This document shows, piece after piece, positions 24,868 to 32,998 of a stretch of 59,971 bases of DNA. This stretch comes from Mycobacterium gordonae (lineage in GTDB: Bacteria > Actinomycetota > Actinomycetes > Mycobacteriales > Mycobacteriaceae): the NCBI RefSeq assembly GCF_002101675.1, contig NZ_LQOY01000200.1, forward strand, positions 1 through 59,971, in the 5' to 3' direction. Every line of letters starts with the position of its first letter. Position 1 is the stretch's first letter. The position numbers and the translations under genes are program-made. Under the pieces are notes generated by a model. It saw only the letters and a program-made list of their open reading frames with translations, was not told the origin of the DNA and made no database searches.

Positions 24868-25872
24868 ATGTCGGGTTCGGTCGCCGTGATCGGCGGCGGC
24901 GTCATCGGCCTGTCGGTGGCGCGCAGGGCGGCGCAGGCGGGTTTGTCGGTGACGGTGCATCGCGGTGCCGACCGCGGCGCTTCGTGGGTGGCCGGCGGCA
25001 TGCTGGCCCCGCACAGCGAGGGCTGGCCCGGCGAGGAACGGCTGCTGCGACTGGGTCTGGATTCGCTGCGGCTGTGGCGCGAGGGTTTCCTGGACGGGCT
25101 GGACCCGGCGCTGGTGACCGCCCGCGAATCGCTGGTGGTGGCCGTCGACCGGGCCGATGTCGCCGATCTGCGCACCGTCGCCGACTGGTTGTCTCAGCAG
25201 GGGCACCCAGTGGTCTGGGAGTCGGCCGCACGGGATGTCGAACCGCTGCTGGCACAGGGCATTCGGCACGGCTTCCGGGCGCCCACCGAGCTGGCGGTGG
25301 ACAATCGCGCCGTAGTGGCGGCGCTGGCCGCCGACTGCGAGCGGCGCGGCGTGCGCTGGGCGGCTCCGGTCAGCGACGTGAGCGACGCCGCCGGCGACAC
25401 GGTCGTGATCGCCAACGGAATCGACGCGCCCGCGTTGTGGCCCGGCCTGCAGGTGCGGCCGGTGAAGGGTGAGGTGCTGCGATTGCGCTGGCGCAAGGGA
25501 TGTATGCCCCTGCTGGACAAGGTGGTTCGGGCCCGCGTGCACGGCCGTCAGGTGTATCTGGTGCCCCGGGCGGACGGCGTCGTGGTGGGCGCCACGCAGT
25601 ACGAGCACGGCCGGGATACCGCGCCGGTGGTTTCGGGGGTGCGTGACCTGCTGGACGACGCGTGCGCGGTGCTGCCGGCGCTCGGGGAATACGAGCTGGC
25701 CGAATGCGCGGCTGGCCTGCGGCCGATGACGCCCGATAACCTGCCTATTGTGCGACGACTCGACGAGCGGACAGTGGCGGCCACCGGTCACGGCCGCTCT
25801 GGCTTCCTGCTGGCGCCGTGGACCGCCGAAAGGGTTGTGTCCGAACTCCTTCCGGTGGGAGTCAAGTCATGA
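24868..25872 (+). CDS. thiO: Glycine oxidase ThiO
   Basis: ThiO is an FAD enzyme of the DAAO family that turns glycine into the imine used by ThiG for the thiazole ring. The 334 residues start SGSVAVIGGGVIGLSVARRA, the Rossmann dinucleotide site. ASWVAGGMLAPHSE, RPVKGEVLRLR, GLRPMTPDNLP and TGHGRSGFLLAPWTAE are family blocks. The ATG at 24868 follows the TPP riboswitch. The stop overlaps the thiS ATG (ATGA). Confidence 0.95.
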   Translation: MSGSVAVIGGGVIGLSVARRAAQAGLSVTVHRGADRGASWVAGGMLAPHSEGWPGEERLLRLGLDSLRLWREGFLDGLDPALVTARESLVVAVDRADVADLRTVADWLSQQGHPVVWESAARDVEPLLAQGIRHGFRAPTELAVDNRAVVAALAADCERRGVRWAAPVSDVSDAAGDTVVIANGIDAPALWPGLQVRPVKGEVLRLRWRKGCMPLLDKVVRARVHGRQVYLVPRADGVVVGATQYEHGRDTAPVVSGVRDLLDDACAVLPALGEYELAECAAGLRPMTPDNLPIVRRLDERTVAATGHGRSGFLLAPWTAERVVSELLPVGVKS

Positions 25873-26066
25873 TCGTGCTGGTCAACGCGCAGCGCGTCGA
25901 GGTCGACGAGCCGACGACGGTTGGGGCCTTGCTGGCCTCGCTGGGCTTTCCGGACCGCGGCGTCGCGGTCGCGATGGACGACGCGGTGCTGCGCCGGTCC
26001 GATTGGGCTACAAGACTTTTCGACGGTGCGCGACTAGAGGTGGTGACGGCGGTGCAAGGTGGCTAG
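25869..26066 (+). CDS. thiS: Sulfur carrier protein ThiS
   Basis: This is a 65-residue ubiquitin-fold sulfur carrier. It ends in the essential Gly-Gly (VVTAVQGG), where the thiocarboxylate forms. An open frame continues upstream to 25818, but the ATG at 25869 overlapping the thiO stop gives MIVLVNAQRVEVDEPTT, the normal start. The final codons overlap the thiG start by eight bases, so ThiS and ThiG are made together. Confidence 0.95.
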   Translation: MIVLVNAQRVEVDEPTTVGALLASLGFPDRGVAVAMDDAVLRRSDWATRLFDGARLEVVTAVQGG

Positions 26067-26874
26067 CGCAGACGAGTCCCGCTCCTCCTCGGGCCATTGC
26101 GGCCCGCATCGTCGCGAGACGCAAAAGTTGACTATCGCGGACCGCAGCTTTGCGTCCCGGCTCATCATGGGCACCGGTGGTGCGACCAGTCTTTCGGTAC
26201 TGGAAGAGGCGCTGGTCGCGTCCGGGACCGAACTGACCACGGTGGCCATTCGCCGGGTGGACGCCGAGGGCGGTACCGGACTGCTCGACCTGCTCAACCG
26301 ACTCGGGATCATGCCGCTGCCCAATACCGCCGGCTGCCGCAGTGCCGCGGAGGCCGTGCTGACCGCGCAACTTGCCCGAGAGGCGCTCGACACCAACTGG
26401 GTGAAGCTCGAAGTGATCGCAGACGAGCGCACACTACTGCCGGACGCGGTCGAGTTGGTAAGAGCCGCAGAGCAATTGGTCGATGACGGGTTCGTTGTGT
26501 TGCCGTACACCAACGACGACCCGGCGCTGGCCCGACGCTTGGAGGACACCGGTTGCGCGGCGGTGATGCCGCTGGGCTCGCCGATCGGGACCGGGCTGGG
26601 CATTACCAACCCACACAACATCGAGATGATCGTCGCCCGGGCGGGTGTTCCCGTGGTACTCGATGCGGGCATCGGCACTGCCAGCGACGCGGCGCTGGCC
26701 ATGGAGTTGGGTTGTGACGCCGTGCTGTTGGCCACCGCGGTCACCCGCGCCGCCGATCCGCCGGCCATGGCCGCGGCGATGGCGGCCGGGGTCACCGCCG
26801 GGTTCCTGGCGCGGCGCGCCGGGCGGATCCCCAAACGCTTCTGGGCGCAGGCCTCGAGCCCCTCGCGCTCGTGA
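26059..26874 (+). CDS. thiG: Thiazole synthase ThiG
   Basis: ThiG builds the thiazole phosphate ring from DXP, the glycine imine and ThiS thiocarboxylate. The 271 residues include the Schiff-base Lys in NWVKLEVIADERTLLPD, MPLGSPIGTGLGI, VVLDAGIGTASDAALAMELG and the C-terminal IPKRFWAQASSP. The N-terminus VASADESRSSSGHCGPHRRE precedes the usual LTIADRSFASRLIMGTGG and is about 18 residues longer than I recall for M. tuberculosis ThiG. The extra DNA holds a small hairpin and the CCCGCATCGTCG motif of a mycobacterial intergenic repeat. The GTG start overlaps thiS. Confidence 0.93.
   Translation: MASADESRSSSGHCGPHRRETQKLTIADRSFASRLIMGTGGATSLSVLEEALVASGTELTTVAIRRVDAEGGTGLLDLLNRLGIMPLPNTAGCRSAAEAVLTAQLAREALDTNWVKLEVIADERTLLPDAVELVRAAEQLVDDGFVVLPYTNDDPALARRLEDTGCAAVMPLGSPIGTGLGITNPHNIEMIVARAGVPVVLDAGIGTASDAALAMELGCDAVLLATAVTRAADPPAMAAAMAAGVTAGFLARRAGRIPKRFWAQASSPSRS
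26066..26122. repeat. Repeat-like insert coding the ThiG N-terminus
   Basis: The stretch contains CGGGCC-ATTGC-GGCCCG (a 6-bp stem at 26090-26106) followed by CATCGTCGCGAG. The same layout, a GC hairpin ending CCCG followed by CATCGTCG, occurs upstream of sodC. It reads through in frame. Confidence 0.5.
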
Positions 26875-27635
26875 AACGTTATGTCGCGCTAGGGAGCTCG
26901 ATGGCGGCCGGTCCTGGCATCCGGCCCCGCTCCGACGGGGCGCCGTGGCGGTCGGGCCGGTCGGCGCACAATTACCCGCATCAGGTCGCCGAGCGGGCGG
27001 GTCTGCAGCTGACCGACGTCACCTATTCCGGGGCCACCACGGCACACATCCTCACCGATCGCCAGCATGGCGCACCGCCCCAGCTCACGGCGCTCGACGG
27101 GTCGGAGGCGCTGGTAACGGTCACCATCGGCGGCAATGACGTCGGCTATGTGCCGTTGCTGATGGCGGCTTCACTGCCGTCCTTCGCCCGGGGACTGCCG
27201 CTGATCGGTGGTCGCATCGCTGAGCTGCTGGACCCCGACGCGCGGAACGTGGCGCTGGGCCGGGTTTTTGATTCGCTGTGCGAGGTGGGTCGGTCGATTC
27301 GCCGGCGGGCCCCGCAGGCACGGGTGCTGTTCGTCGACTACCTCACGCTGCTACCGCCAGCGGGTCAGCCGGCACCGCCGCTGTCCGGCGAGCACGCCGA
27401 CCTGGGCCGGCACGTGGCGGTCACACTTGAGCAACTGACGGCAAAAGCCGCCGCGGCGACAGATTGCGAAGTCGTGTCAGCCGCGGCGCCCAGCCGCGAG
27501 CATCATGCGTGGTCTCGACACCCCTGGACGGTGAAACCCGTTGTGCCGCTACCGGGTCGGCCGGCTCCGCTGCATCCCAACGAGGCGGGAATGCGTGCGG
27601 TCGCCGAACTGATAGTGAGCCGGTTGAAGGGCTAG
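26871..27635 (+). CDS. SGNH/GDSL-type hydrolase
   Basis: This 254-residue esterase-like protein has SGNH blocks: YVALGSSMAAGPG (Ser in block I), a Gly near SGATT, GGNDVGYVPL (block III Asn) and LHPNEAGM (block V His). It has no signal peptide, so it is probably cytoplasmic, and the substrate is unknown. The GTG at 26871 overlaps the thiG stop (GTGA), so it is cotranscribed with the thiamine genes, though a role there is not evident. The stop overlaps the convergent secreted-protein gene. Confidence 0.88.
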   Translation: MKRYVALGSSMAAGPGIRPRSDGAPWRSGRSAHNYPHQVAERAGLQLTDVTYSGATTAHILTDRQHGAPPQLTALDGSEALVTVTIGGNDVGYVPLLMAASLPSFARGLPLIGGRIAELLDPDARNVALGRVFDSLCEVGRSIRRRAPQARVLFVDYLTLLPPAGQPAPPLSGEHADLGRHVAVTLEQLTAKAAAATDCEVVSAAAPSREHHAWSRHPWTVKPVVPLPGRPAPLHPNEAGMRAVAELIVSRLKG

Positions 27636-28147
27636 CCGTTGGTGCGCCACCACTGGTAGAGCGAGGAGGTGTCGCCACCCGGTGCCCGGACGAAGGCCAG
27701 GACGTTCTTGGCGTCGACGGTCCAGATGACCTCGGCCTTGCCGTCATCGGTTCCGCAGGCGACCTGGCCGGCCGAGACGGTGGAGCTGCCCTGGTGCCAG
27801 ACGGTCGGGGACTTGGCGTCGCCACAGTTCGTAAGCGTATCGCTGCCAATGAGTTTGGTGAAGGCGCTGGCAAGGTCCGCGCTGTTGGGGAACTGGAAGT
27901 ACTTGGCCGAGGCCGGTCCGCTGCTGTCGGAATTCTGGCCACAGGCAAGCACGGCCTGCACCGTCGGGAACGCGGACTGCACCTCGGAAACGGCCTGCGA
28001 CGAGCAGTTGCTGGACGAATACCCTTTGGACAGCGAGCCGGCGAACGCTTCGGTGGGGTCCGCGGATGCGGTGGCGAGGCCCGCGCAGGCGAACCCACCG
28101 ACGAGCGCCGCGGTCGTGATGCCGCGCAGCGCATTCTTGAGATACAT
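27632..28147 (-). CDS. Secreted hypothetical protein, paralogue A
   Basis: This 171-residue protein starts MYLKNALRGITTAALVGGFACAG and has a signal peptide with cleavage likely after ATASA (about 28). The mature part keeps five cysteines (SSNCSS, LACGQN, TNCGD, VACGTD and one in the signal), and ends SLYQWWRTNG. It is clearly related to the next upstream gene; shared blocks are SLSKGYS, CGQN, QVACGT and the WTxDAKNVL stretch. AAGGAGC sits nine to ten bases before the ATG at 28147; the longer frame upstream has no such site. I do not recognise a named family. Confidence 0.82.
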   Translation of the reverse strand: MYLKNALRGITTAALVGGFACAGLATASADPTEAFAGSLSKGYSSSNCSSQAVSEVQSAFPTVQAVLACGQNSDSSGPASAKYFQFPNSADLASAFTKLIGSDTLTNCGDAKSPTVWHQGSSTVSAGQVACGTDDGKAEVIWTVDAKNVLAFVRAPGGDTSSLYQWWRTNG

Positions 28148-28220
28148 CGTGTTCAGCTCCTTGTTGTTGTAGGAAATGCTCCGCAGGCACGCCCGAAGTC
28201 CCTGCGGCCCAGACGAGATA

Positions 28221-28724
28221 TCAGCCGTTGGTGCGCCACCATTGGTAGAGCGCCTGAACGTCGGTGTTGGCTCCACGGATGTAGCTCAACACATTTTTGG
28301 CGTCGGTGGTCCAGATGATCTCCGCGGCCCCCTGATAGGTTCCGCACGCGACCTGTCCCGCGGTGGCGCCGGCACTGCCCGTGTGCCAGGTGGTCGGCGA
28401 CTGGCCGCTGTCGCCACACGCGGTCAGGCTCTCGTCCTTGATGCTGGCGGTGAATCCGCCGTTGAGGTCACCGGAGTTGTTGTACAGCAGGTAGGTCGCT
28501 TTGACGGGGCCGGCGGCGTCGGCGTTCTGTCCGCAGTTGATCGCGGCGGCCACGCCCGAGGGAGGCTCTTTGGGCGTGCAGTTGCTCAATGAGTAGCCCT
28601 TCGACAGGGAAGCGGCGAGCGTGTCGTTGGGGTCGGCGTTCGCCGTGGCCGTGCCTGCCCAGGCAAAGCCGCCCATGAGTGTCGCGGCCGTGGCGGCTCG
28701 CAGCACCGTGCTGAGGTGAAACAA
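28221..28724 (-). CDS. Secreted hypothetical protein, paralogue B
   Basis: From TTG 28724 this is a 167-residue protein with signal LFHLSTVLRAATAATLMGGFAWAG and cleavage after ATANA. It ends ALYQWWRTNG, like paralogue A. Cysteines match those of A (SNCTP, INCGQN, TACGD, VACGT), so two disulfides are likely conserved. AAGGAG lies seven bases before this TTG, while the ATG at 28757 has no ribosome site; this decides the start. The gene precedes paralogue A by 73 bp on the same strand, a tandem duplication. Function unknown. Confidence 0.8.
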   Translation of the reverse strand: MFHLSTVLRAATAATLMGGFAWAGTATANADPNDTLAASLSKGYSLSNCTPKEPPSGVAAAINCGQNADAAGPVKATYLLYNNSGDLNGGFTASIKDESLTACGDSGQSPTTWHTGSAGATAGQVACGTYQGAAEIIWTTDAKNVLSYIRGANTDVQALYQWWRTNG

Positions 28725-28780
28725 CTCTTGGCTCCTTAATAGTCGGCGGACCGACATATGCGGCTGCGTCGATATCGGTG

Positions 28781-28786
28781 AGTGTA
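28781..28786 (-). promoter_or_regulatory. -10 box TACACT for secreted paralogue B
   Basis: AAATACACTC lies about 55 bp upstream of the TTG start at 28724, leaving a normal leader with an AAGGAG ribosome site. Confidence 0.4.
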
Positions 28787-29134
28787 TTTCTCAAACTCCC
28801 CGCAGAACAGGGCTTTCATCCCGAATGGCATCGTAGAGCTACGCCGGTGCCGCCTGACACATTCCGCTGGAAATTGTCTGTCACGGCATTGATCTCACTC
28901 GGTGTGGGCAGCTGCAGCCGCCGTCGTGCCGTTAGCTCGGCATAGGCCGAAATTTCTGTCCGGCAATCGATTTGATATCGGCACCAGGCGCCCTTTCAGC
29001 GGTGCCGGCGGGGCGACCCGGGCGGCGGCAAAGGTGCCGAAAAGCCAATTTCAGATTGGTGATGCCGTCGCGACTGCTCTCCGGTATGGTAAGCCTCGCT
29101 TCACGCCAGCTAACTCTTTCGATCTGGAGAATCC
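28787..29134. other. Intergenic region without a supported gene
   Basis: This 348-bp gap lies between divergent paralogue B and the CD225 gene. A 78-codon frame (28902-29138) has no Shine-Dalgarno sequence, no family features and ends inside the CD225 start. A TATGGT at 29085-29090 could be the -10 box of the CD225 gene. A CCAAT/ATTGG inverted repeat lies at about 29045-29059. I see nothing else. Confidence 0.5.
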
Positions 29135-29476
29135 ATGACACAACCACCCCCTCCCGGTTACCCGCCGCAGCAGCCGCCGGCCGGCCAGCAGCCCGATAAT
29201 TACCTGGTCTGGTCGATCCTGGCGACGCTGTTCTGCTGTCTTCCTCTTGGGATCGTGGCAATCGTCAAGTCCACGCAGGTCAGTGGTTTGTGGGCGCAGG
29301 GACAGTACGCCGAGGCGCAGGCCGCGGCTGACAGTGCCAAGAAGTTCGTGAAGTACTCGGTGATCGCGGGCGTCGTGGGCGCCGTCATCTACGGCGTCAT
29401 CATTGCGCTGGGTGCGATGAACACCGACACCAGCTCGGCGGCCATGATGATGGTCGACGCACTGAGCCTGGCCTGA
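29135..29476 (+). CDS. CD225/dispanin family membrane protein
   Basis: This 113-residue protein has a Pro/Gln-rich cytoplasmic N-terminus (TQPPPPGYPPQQPPAG), then NYLVWSILATLFCCLPLGIVAIVKSTQV, the CD225 signature with the double Cys and PLG, then an Ala-rich helix (about 55-70) and a second membrane segment (about 72-95). CD225 proteins include the animal IFITMs that alter membrane curvature; the bacterial role is unknown. CTGGAG lies before the ATG. The DUF2752 gene follows four bases after its stop. Confidence 0.88.
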   Translation: MTQPPPPGYPPQQPPAGQQPDNYLVWSILATLFCCLPLGIVAIVKSTQVSGLWAQGQYAEAQAAADSAKKFVKYSVIAGVVGAVIYGVIIALGAMNTDTSSAAMMMVDALSLA

Positions 29477-29480
29477 CCTG

Positions 29481-29918
29481 ATGGTGACCCGCCAAGGGTC
29501 GGTGTCCGCGAAACTGGGTGCGCGATTGAGCGCCCCAGTGCTCGTGGCCGCAGCCTCGGCTGTGGGATGTGCCGGCATCTGGCTGGGTGACCCGACGACC
29601 CCCAACGGCCCGCTGCCGACCTGCCCCACCAAGGCGCTGCTCGGTATCGACTGCCCGGGTTGCGGCAGCATGCGCATGCTTTACAGCCTTATGCACGGTG
29701 ATCTGTTGGCAGCCGCCAGATTTAACGCGCTTGGCTTGGTAGCCGTGGGACTCTTGGTTTGGGCCTACCTGGCCTGGACCTATGGCCGGGTGACCGGACG
29801 GCGAATCCGCGGTTGGCAGCACAATCGCTGGGCAGCCCTGGTGACCTTGTCGCTGGTGTCGGTCTGGTTTGTGGTGCGAAATCTGCCCTTCGCTCCGTTC
29901 AGCGCGCTGTACGTATGA
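29481..29918 (+). CDS. DUF2752 membrane protein
   Basis: This 145-residue protein has the DUF2752 motif IDCPGCGSMRMLYSLMHGDLLAA (about 56-78, Cys-Pro-x-Cys-Gly followed by R and H), flanked by three hydrophobic segments (about 18-36, 84-102 and 112-130). DUF2752 has no known activity. It starts four bases after the CD225 stop, so the two should be cotranscribed. This CD225-DUF2752 adjacency recurs in actinobacteria as far as I recall, suggesting a joint membrane role. Confidence 0.88.
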   Translation: MVTRQGSVSAKLGARLSAPVLVAAASAVGCAGIWLGDPTTPNGPLPTCPTKALLGIDCPGCGSMRMLYSLMHGDLLAAARFNALGLVAVGLLVWAYLAWTYGRVTGRRIRGWQHNRWAALVTLSLVSVWFVVRNLPFAPFSALYV

Positions 29919-29941
29919 AATTGCCGCTCTCGCACCTGGTC

Positions 29942-29947
29942 TAGTCT
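29942..29947 (+). promoter_or_regulatory. -10 box TAGTCT for lpqL
   Basis: TAGTCT is followed by GGGCGCA and the ATG at 29955, giving probable leaderless transcription independent of the DUF2752 gene. Confidence 0.5.
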
Positions 29948-29954
29948 GGGCGCA

Positions 29955-31457
29955 ATGGTGCACAAAACGAAGATGATTCCGGCGGTAATGGCCGTCGTTG
30001 CGATCGTCGCCCTGGTGGCGGTCGGCTGCGGGCGCGGGTCGAACCAGGCCGGGTCCGGCGGCGGCAACCAGGCGGCAAGCGAGTTCGCCAACACGATCCG
30101 CAACAAAGTCACCGCCGACGCGATGATGGCGCACCTCACCAAGCTGCAGGACATCGCCAACGCCAACAACGGAACCCGCGCGGTCGGCACGCCCGGGTAC
30201 GAGGCCAGTGTCGACTACGTCGTGGAAACGTTGCGCAAGAGCGGCTTTGACGTACAGACACCCGAGTTCTCGGCTCGGGTGTTCCACTCCGAGAAAGGCT
30301 CGGTGGCGGCCGGCGACCTCACCGCGGATGCGCGTGCGCTGGAATACAGCCTGGGCACGCCGGAAGCCGGGGTGACCGGGCCGCTGTTGTTCGCGCCCAC
30401 CGGTGAAAATCCGGGATGTGGCCCCGCCGACTACGACAGGCTGCCGGCTCAGGGCGCGGTAATTGTGGTCGATCGGGGCGGTTGCCAGTTCGCGCAGAAG
30501 GAAGACGCGGCCGCCCAGCGCGGTGCCGCGGCCCTGATCGTCGTCGACAATGTGGACGAGCAATCGATGGGCGGAACGCTCGGGGCAAACACCGAAGTGA
30601 AGATTCCGGTGGTCAGTGTGACCAAATCCGTTGGGTTTCAGCTGCGCTCGAAGTCCGGTCCGGCGACCATCAAACTGTCCGCGAACACCCAGAGTTTCAA
30701 GGCCCGAAACGTCATCGCGCAGACCAAATCCGGGTCGCCGACGGACGTGGTAATGGCCGGCGCGCACTTAGACAGCGTGCCGGAGGGTCCGGGTATCAAC
30801 GACAACGGATCCGGTGTCGCCGCGATCCTGGAAACCGCTGTACAACTTGGTAATTCACCGCAGGTGCACAACGCCGTGCGGTTCGGTTTCTGGGGCGCCG
30901 AGGAACTCGGGCTAATCGGTTCCCGCAATTACGTCGAGTCGCTGGATATCGAGGGCCTCAAGAACATCGCGCTGTACCTCAACTTCGACATGCTGGCATC
31001 GCCCAATCCCGGTTACTTCACCTACGACGGTGACCAGTCGCTGGCGCTGGACGCGCGTGGCCAGCCGGTGGTGCCCGAGGGCTCGGCCGGTATCGAGCGG
31101 ACCCTGGTCGCCTACCTGAAACAGGCCGGAAAGACGGCCCAGGACACCTCATTCGACGGTCGCTCCGATTACGACGGCTTCACACTGGCGGGCATCCCGT
31201 CCGGCGGGTTGTTTTCGGGCGCCGAGGTCAAGATGTCCCCGGAGCAGGCCAAGCTGTGGGGCGGCAAGGCAGACGAGCCATTCGACCCGAACTATCACCA
31301 GAAGGGCGACACCCTCGAGCACATCGACCGCACGTCACTGGGTATCCAGGGCGGCGGCGTCGCCTACGCCGTGGCGCTGTATGCCCAGGATCTCGGTGGG
31401 CGCAACGGTGTTCCGGTCATGGAGGACCGCACCCGGCACGTGCTCGCCAAGCCATGA
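29955..31457 (+). CDS. lpqL: Lipoprotein aminopeptidase LpqL (M28)
   Basis: This 500-residue lipoprotein has the length of M. tuberculosis LpqL. The signal ends in lipobox VAVGC (about 21-25). A PA domain (about 130-250) sits within a zinc-dependent M28 aminopeptidase. Metal and catalytic residues are all visible: His and Asp in GAHLDS, bridging Asp in GINDNGSG, the Glu-Glu of WGAEELG (general base plus ligand), Asp in LNFDML, and His in PNYHQKGDT. It should trim peptides at the outer membrane face. The stop overlaps the start of a paralogue (ATGA). Confidence 0.95.
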   Translation: MVHKTKMIPAVMAVVAIVALVAVGCGRGSNQAGSGGGNQAASEFANTIRNKVTADAMMAHLTKLQDIANANNGTRAVGTPGYEASVDYVVETLRKSGFDVQTPEFSARVFHSEKGSVAAGDLTADARALEYSLGTPEAGVTGPLLFAPTGENPGCGPADYDRLPAQGAVIVVDRGGCQFAQKEDAAAQRGAAALIVVDNVDEQSMGGTLGANTEVKIPVVSVTKSVGFQLRSKSGPATIKLSANTQSFKARNVIAQTKSGSPTDVVMAGAHLDSVPEGPGINDNGSGVAAILETAVQLGNSPQVHNAVRFGFWGAEELGLIGSRNYVESLDIEGLKNIALYLNFDMLASPNPGYFTYDGDQSLALDARGQPVVPEGSAGIERTLVAYLKQAGKTAQDTSFDGRSDYDGFTLAGIPSGGLFSGAEVKMSPEQAKLWGGKADEPFDPNYHQKGDTLEHIDRTSLGIQGGGVAYAVALYAQDLGGRNGVPVMEDRTRHVLAKP

Positions 31458-32929
31458 CGCGGCCGCTGGCCGTCGTCCTGCTGACGTTGCTGATCGCAGC
31501 GTGCTCAGCTCCGCACTCCTTGCCGCCACGTACGCCGGTCGCGGCGCCCGACCCGGGCCGTGCACTGGCTGCGAAGGTGAGCGTGGACGGTATGTTCGGT
31601 CATCTGCGCGCGCTGCAGGACATCGCCAACGCCAACAAAGGCAACCGGACGACCGGCGCCCCGGGCTACGACGCGAGTGTCGACTATGTTGTCAAAGCGC
31701 TGCGCGGCAAAGGCTTCGAGGTCTCGACGCCGCAGTTCGAGCGAATGCGCAACGTGTCCGAGGGCAAGCCAACCATGACAGTCGGCGGCCGTGGTTACCC
31801 CGTCGACCAGGCTTCACTGCTGGTGCGTACCCCGCCCGGTGGTTTGACCGGCCAGGTGGTGCGGCCGGGTCAGCCGGCCGGTTGCGGCGCGGCCGACTAT
31901 CCGGCGGCGCTGCCCACGGGTGCGATCGCCGTCGTCGACGACAGTCGTTGCTCGGTGGTCGACAAACAGAACGCCGCGACGGCCAAGGGCGCCGCGGCGG
32001 TGATCGTAACCAGTCAGCCCAGCGGCCAGGGTGCGCCGCCGACCCTGTTCAACCCCGGCTACTACAACCAGTTGACGGTGCCGGTCGCGGTGGTGGGTGC
32101 GGGCGGGGCGGCGGCCCTGGCACGGACGACCGCACCGGTACGGCTGGTTCTGGACGCCGAGAACGTCAAAATTGTGTCGCGAAATGTGTTGGCCCAGACC
32201 AAGACCGGGTCAGCCAACGAGGTGGTGATGGTGGGCACTCACCTGGACAGCCCGGCCGACAGTCCGGGCATCAACAATGCCGGATCCGGGGTGGCCGCGG
32301 TGCTGGAGACTGCGCTGCAGTTGGGTCCGCTGCCTCCGGTGAACAACGCGGTGCGGTTCGCCTTCTGGGGCGCCGCGGAGGACGGTCTCAACGGCTCCAT
32401 GGACTACGTGTTCGGACTGGACAACAACGCGCTCAACGACATCGCCCTCTACCTCAACTTCGACATGCTTGGTTCCCCCAATCCTGGGTTCTTCACCGAC
32501 GACGGTGACGAGTCCGGCCCGGCCGGCCCGGGAGTGGCGGCGTCGGACATTCCGGAGGGGTCGGCCGGCATCGAGCGCACCCTGGCCGGCTATCTGAATC
32601 TGGCCGGCAAACGCCCGGCAGACATGCCGTTGAACACCAGGACCGACTACCATCCGTTCCTGGTGGCCGGTATCCCGGTGGGCGGCATGAACACCGGTGC
32701 ATCGCAGACGAAAACCACTGTGCAGGCCCGGCTCTGGGGCGGACAGGCCGGCGCGGCGTTCGATCCGAACTATCACAGCGCGCGCGACACCGTCGACGCG
32801 ATCAACCGCGACGCCCTGGCGGTCATGGGGGCCGGAGTTGCGTTCGCGGTAGGGACCTACGCGGATTCGGTCGCGGGCGTCAACGGGGTGCCAGCACACG
32901 ACAAACGCCATCGGACCCGGGTTTCCTGA
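31454..32929 (+). CDS. LpqL-like M28 lipoprotein, probably inactive
   Basis: This 491-residue paralogue of LpqL has a lipoprotein signal (TRPLAVVLLTLLIAAC) and the same PA plus M28 layout. It aligns with LpqL almost without gaps around the active site, but two key positions differ: GINDNGSG is GINNAGSG (bridging metal ligand Asp to Asn), and WGAEELG is WGAAEDG (general-base Glu to Ala). HLDS, NFDM and NYHSARDT are kept. It may bind but not cut peptides, or act as a partner of LpqL. The ATG at 31454 overlaps the lpqL stop; a longer frame from 31256 is shadow coding inside lpqL. Confidence 0.9.
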   Translation: MTRPLAVVLLTLLIAACSAPHSLPPRTPVAAPDPGRALAAKVSVDGMFGHLRALQDIANANKGNRTTGAPGYDASVDYVVKALRGKGFEVSTPQFERMRNVSEGKPTMTVGGRGYPVDQASLLVRTPPGGLTGQVVRPGQPAGCGAADYPAALPTGAIAVVDDSRCSVVDKQNAATAKGAAAVIVTSQPSGQGAPPTLFNPGYYNQLTVPVAVVGAGGAAALARTTAPVRLVLDAENVKIVSRNVLAQTKTGSANEVVMVGTHLDSPADSPGINNAGSGVAAVLETALQLGPLPPVNNAVRFAFWGAAEDGLNGSMDYVFGLDNNALNDIALYLNFDMLGSPNPGFFTDDGDESGPAGPGVAASDIPEGSAGIERTLAGYLNLAGKRPADMPLNTRTDYHPFLVAGIPVGGMNTGASQTKTTVQARLWGGQAGAAFDPNYHSARDTVDAINRDALAVMGAGVAFAVGTYADSVAGVNGVPAHDKRHRTRVS

Positions 32930-32998
32930 GTAGAGTGTGTCGCGGGTTCACCCCAGATCACCCGCAGACGAGATCGTCATTTCGCGTAGGAGGTTGCA

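Noticed and set aside
26090..26106. Hairpin in the thiG start region as a terminator
   Set aside because: It lies within translated sequence between coupled genes, has a short stem and no T-tract.
28902..29138. 78-codon frame before the CD225 gene
   Set aside because: No ribosome site or family features, and it ends inside the CD225 start codon.
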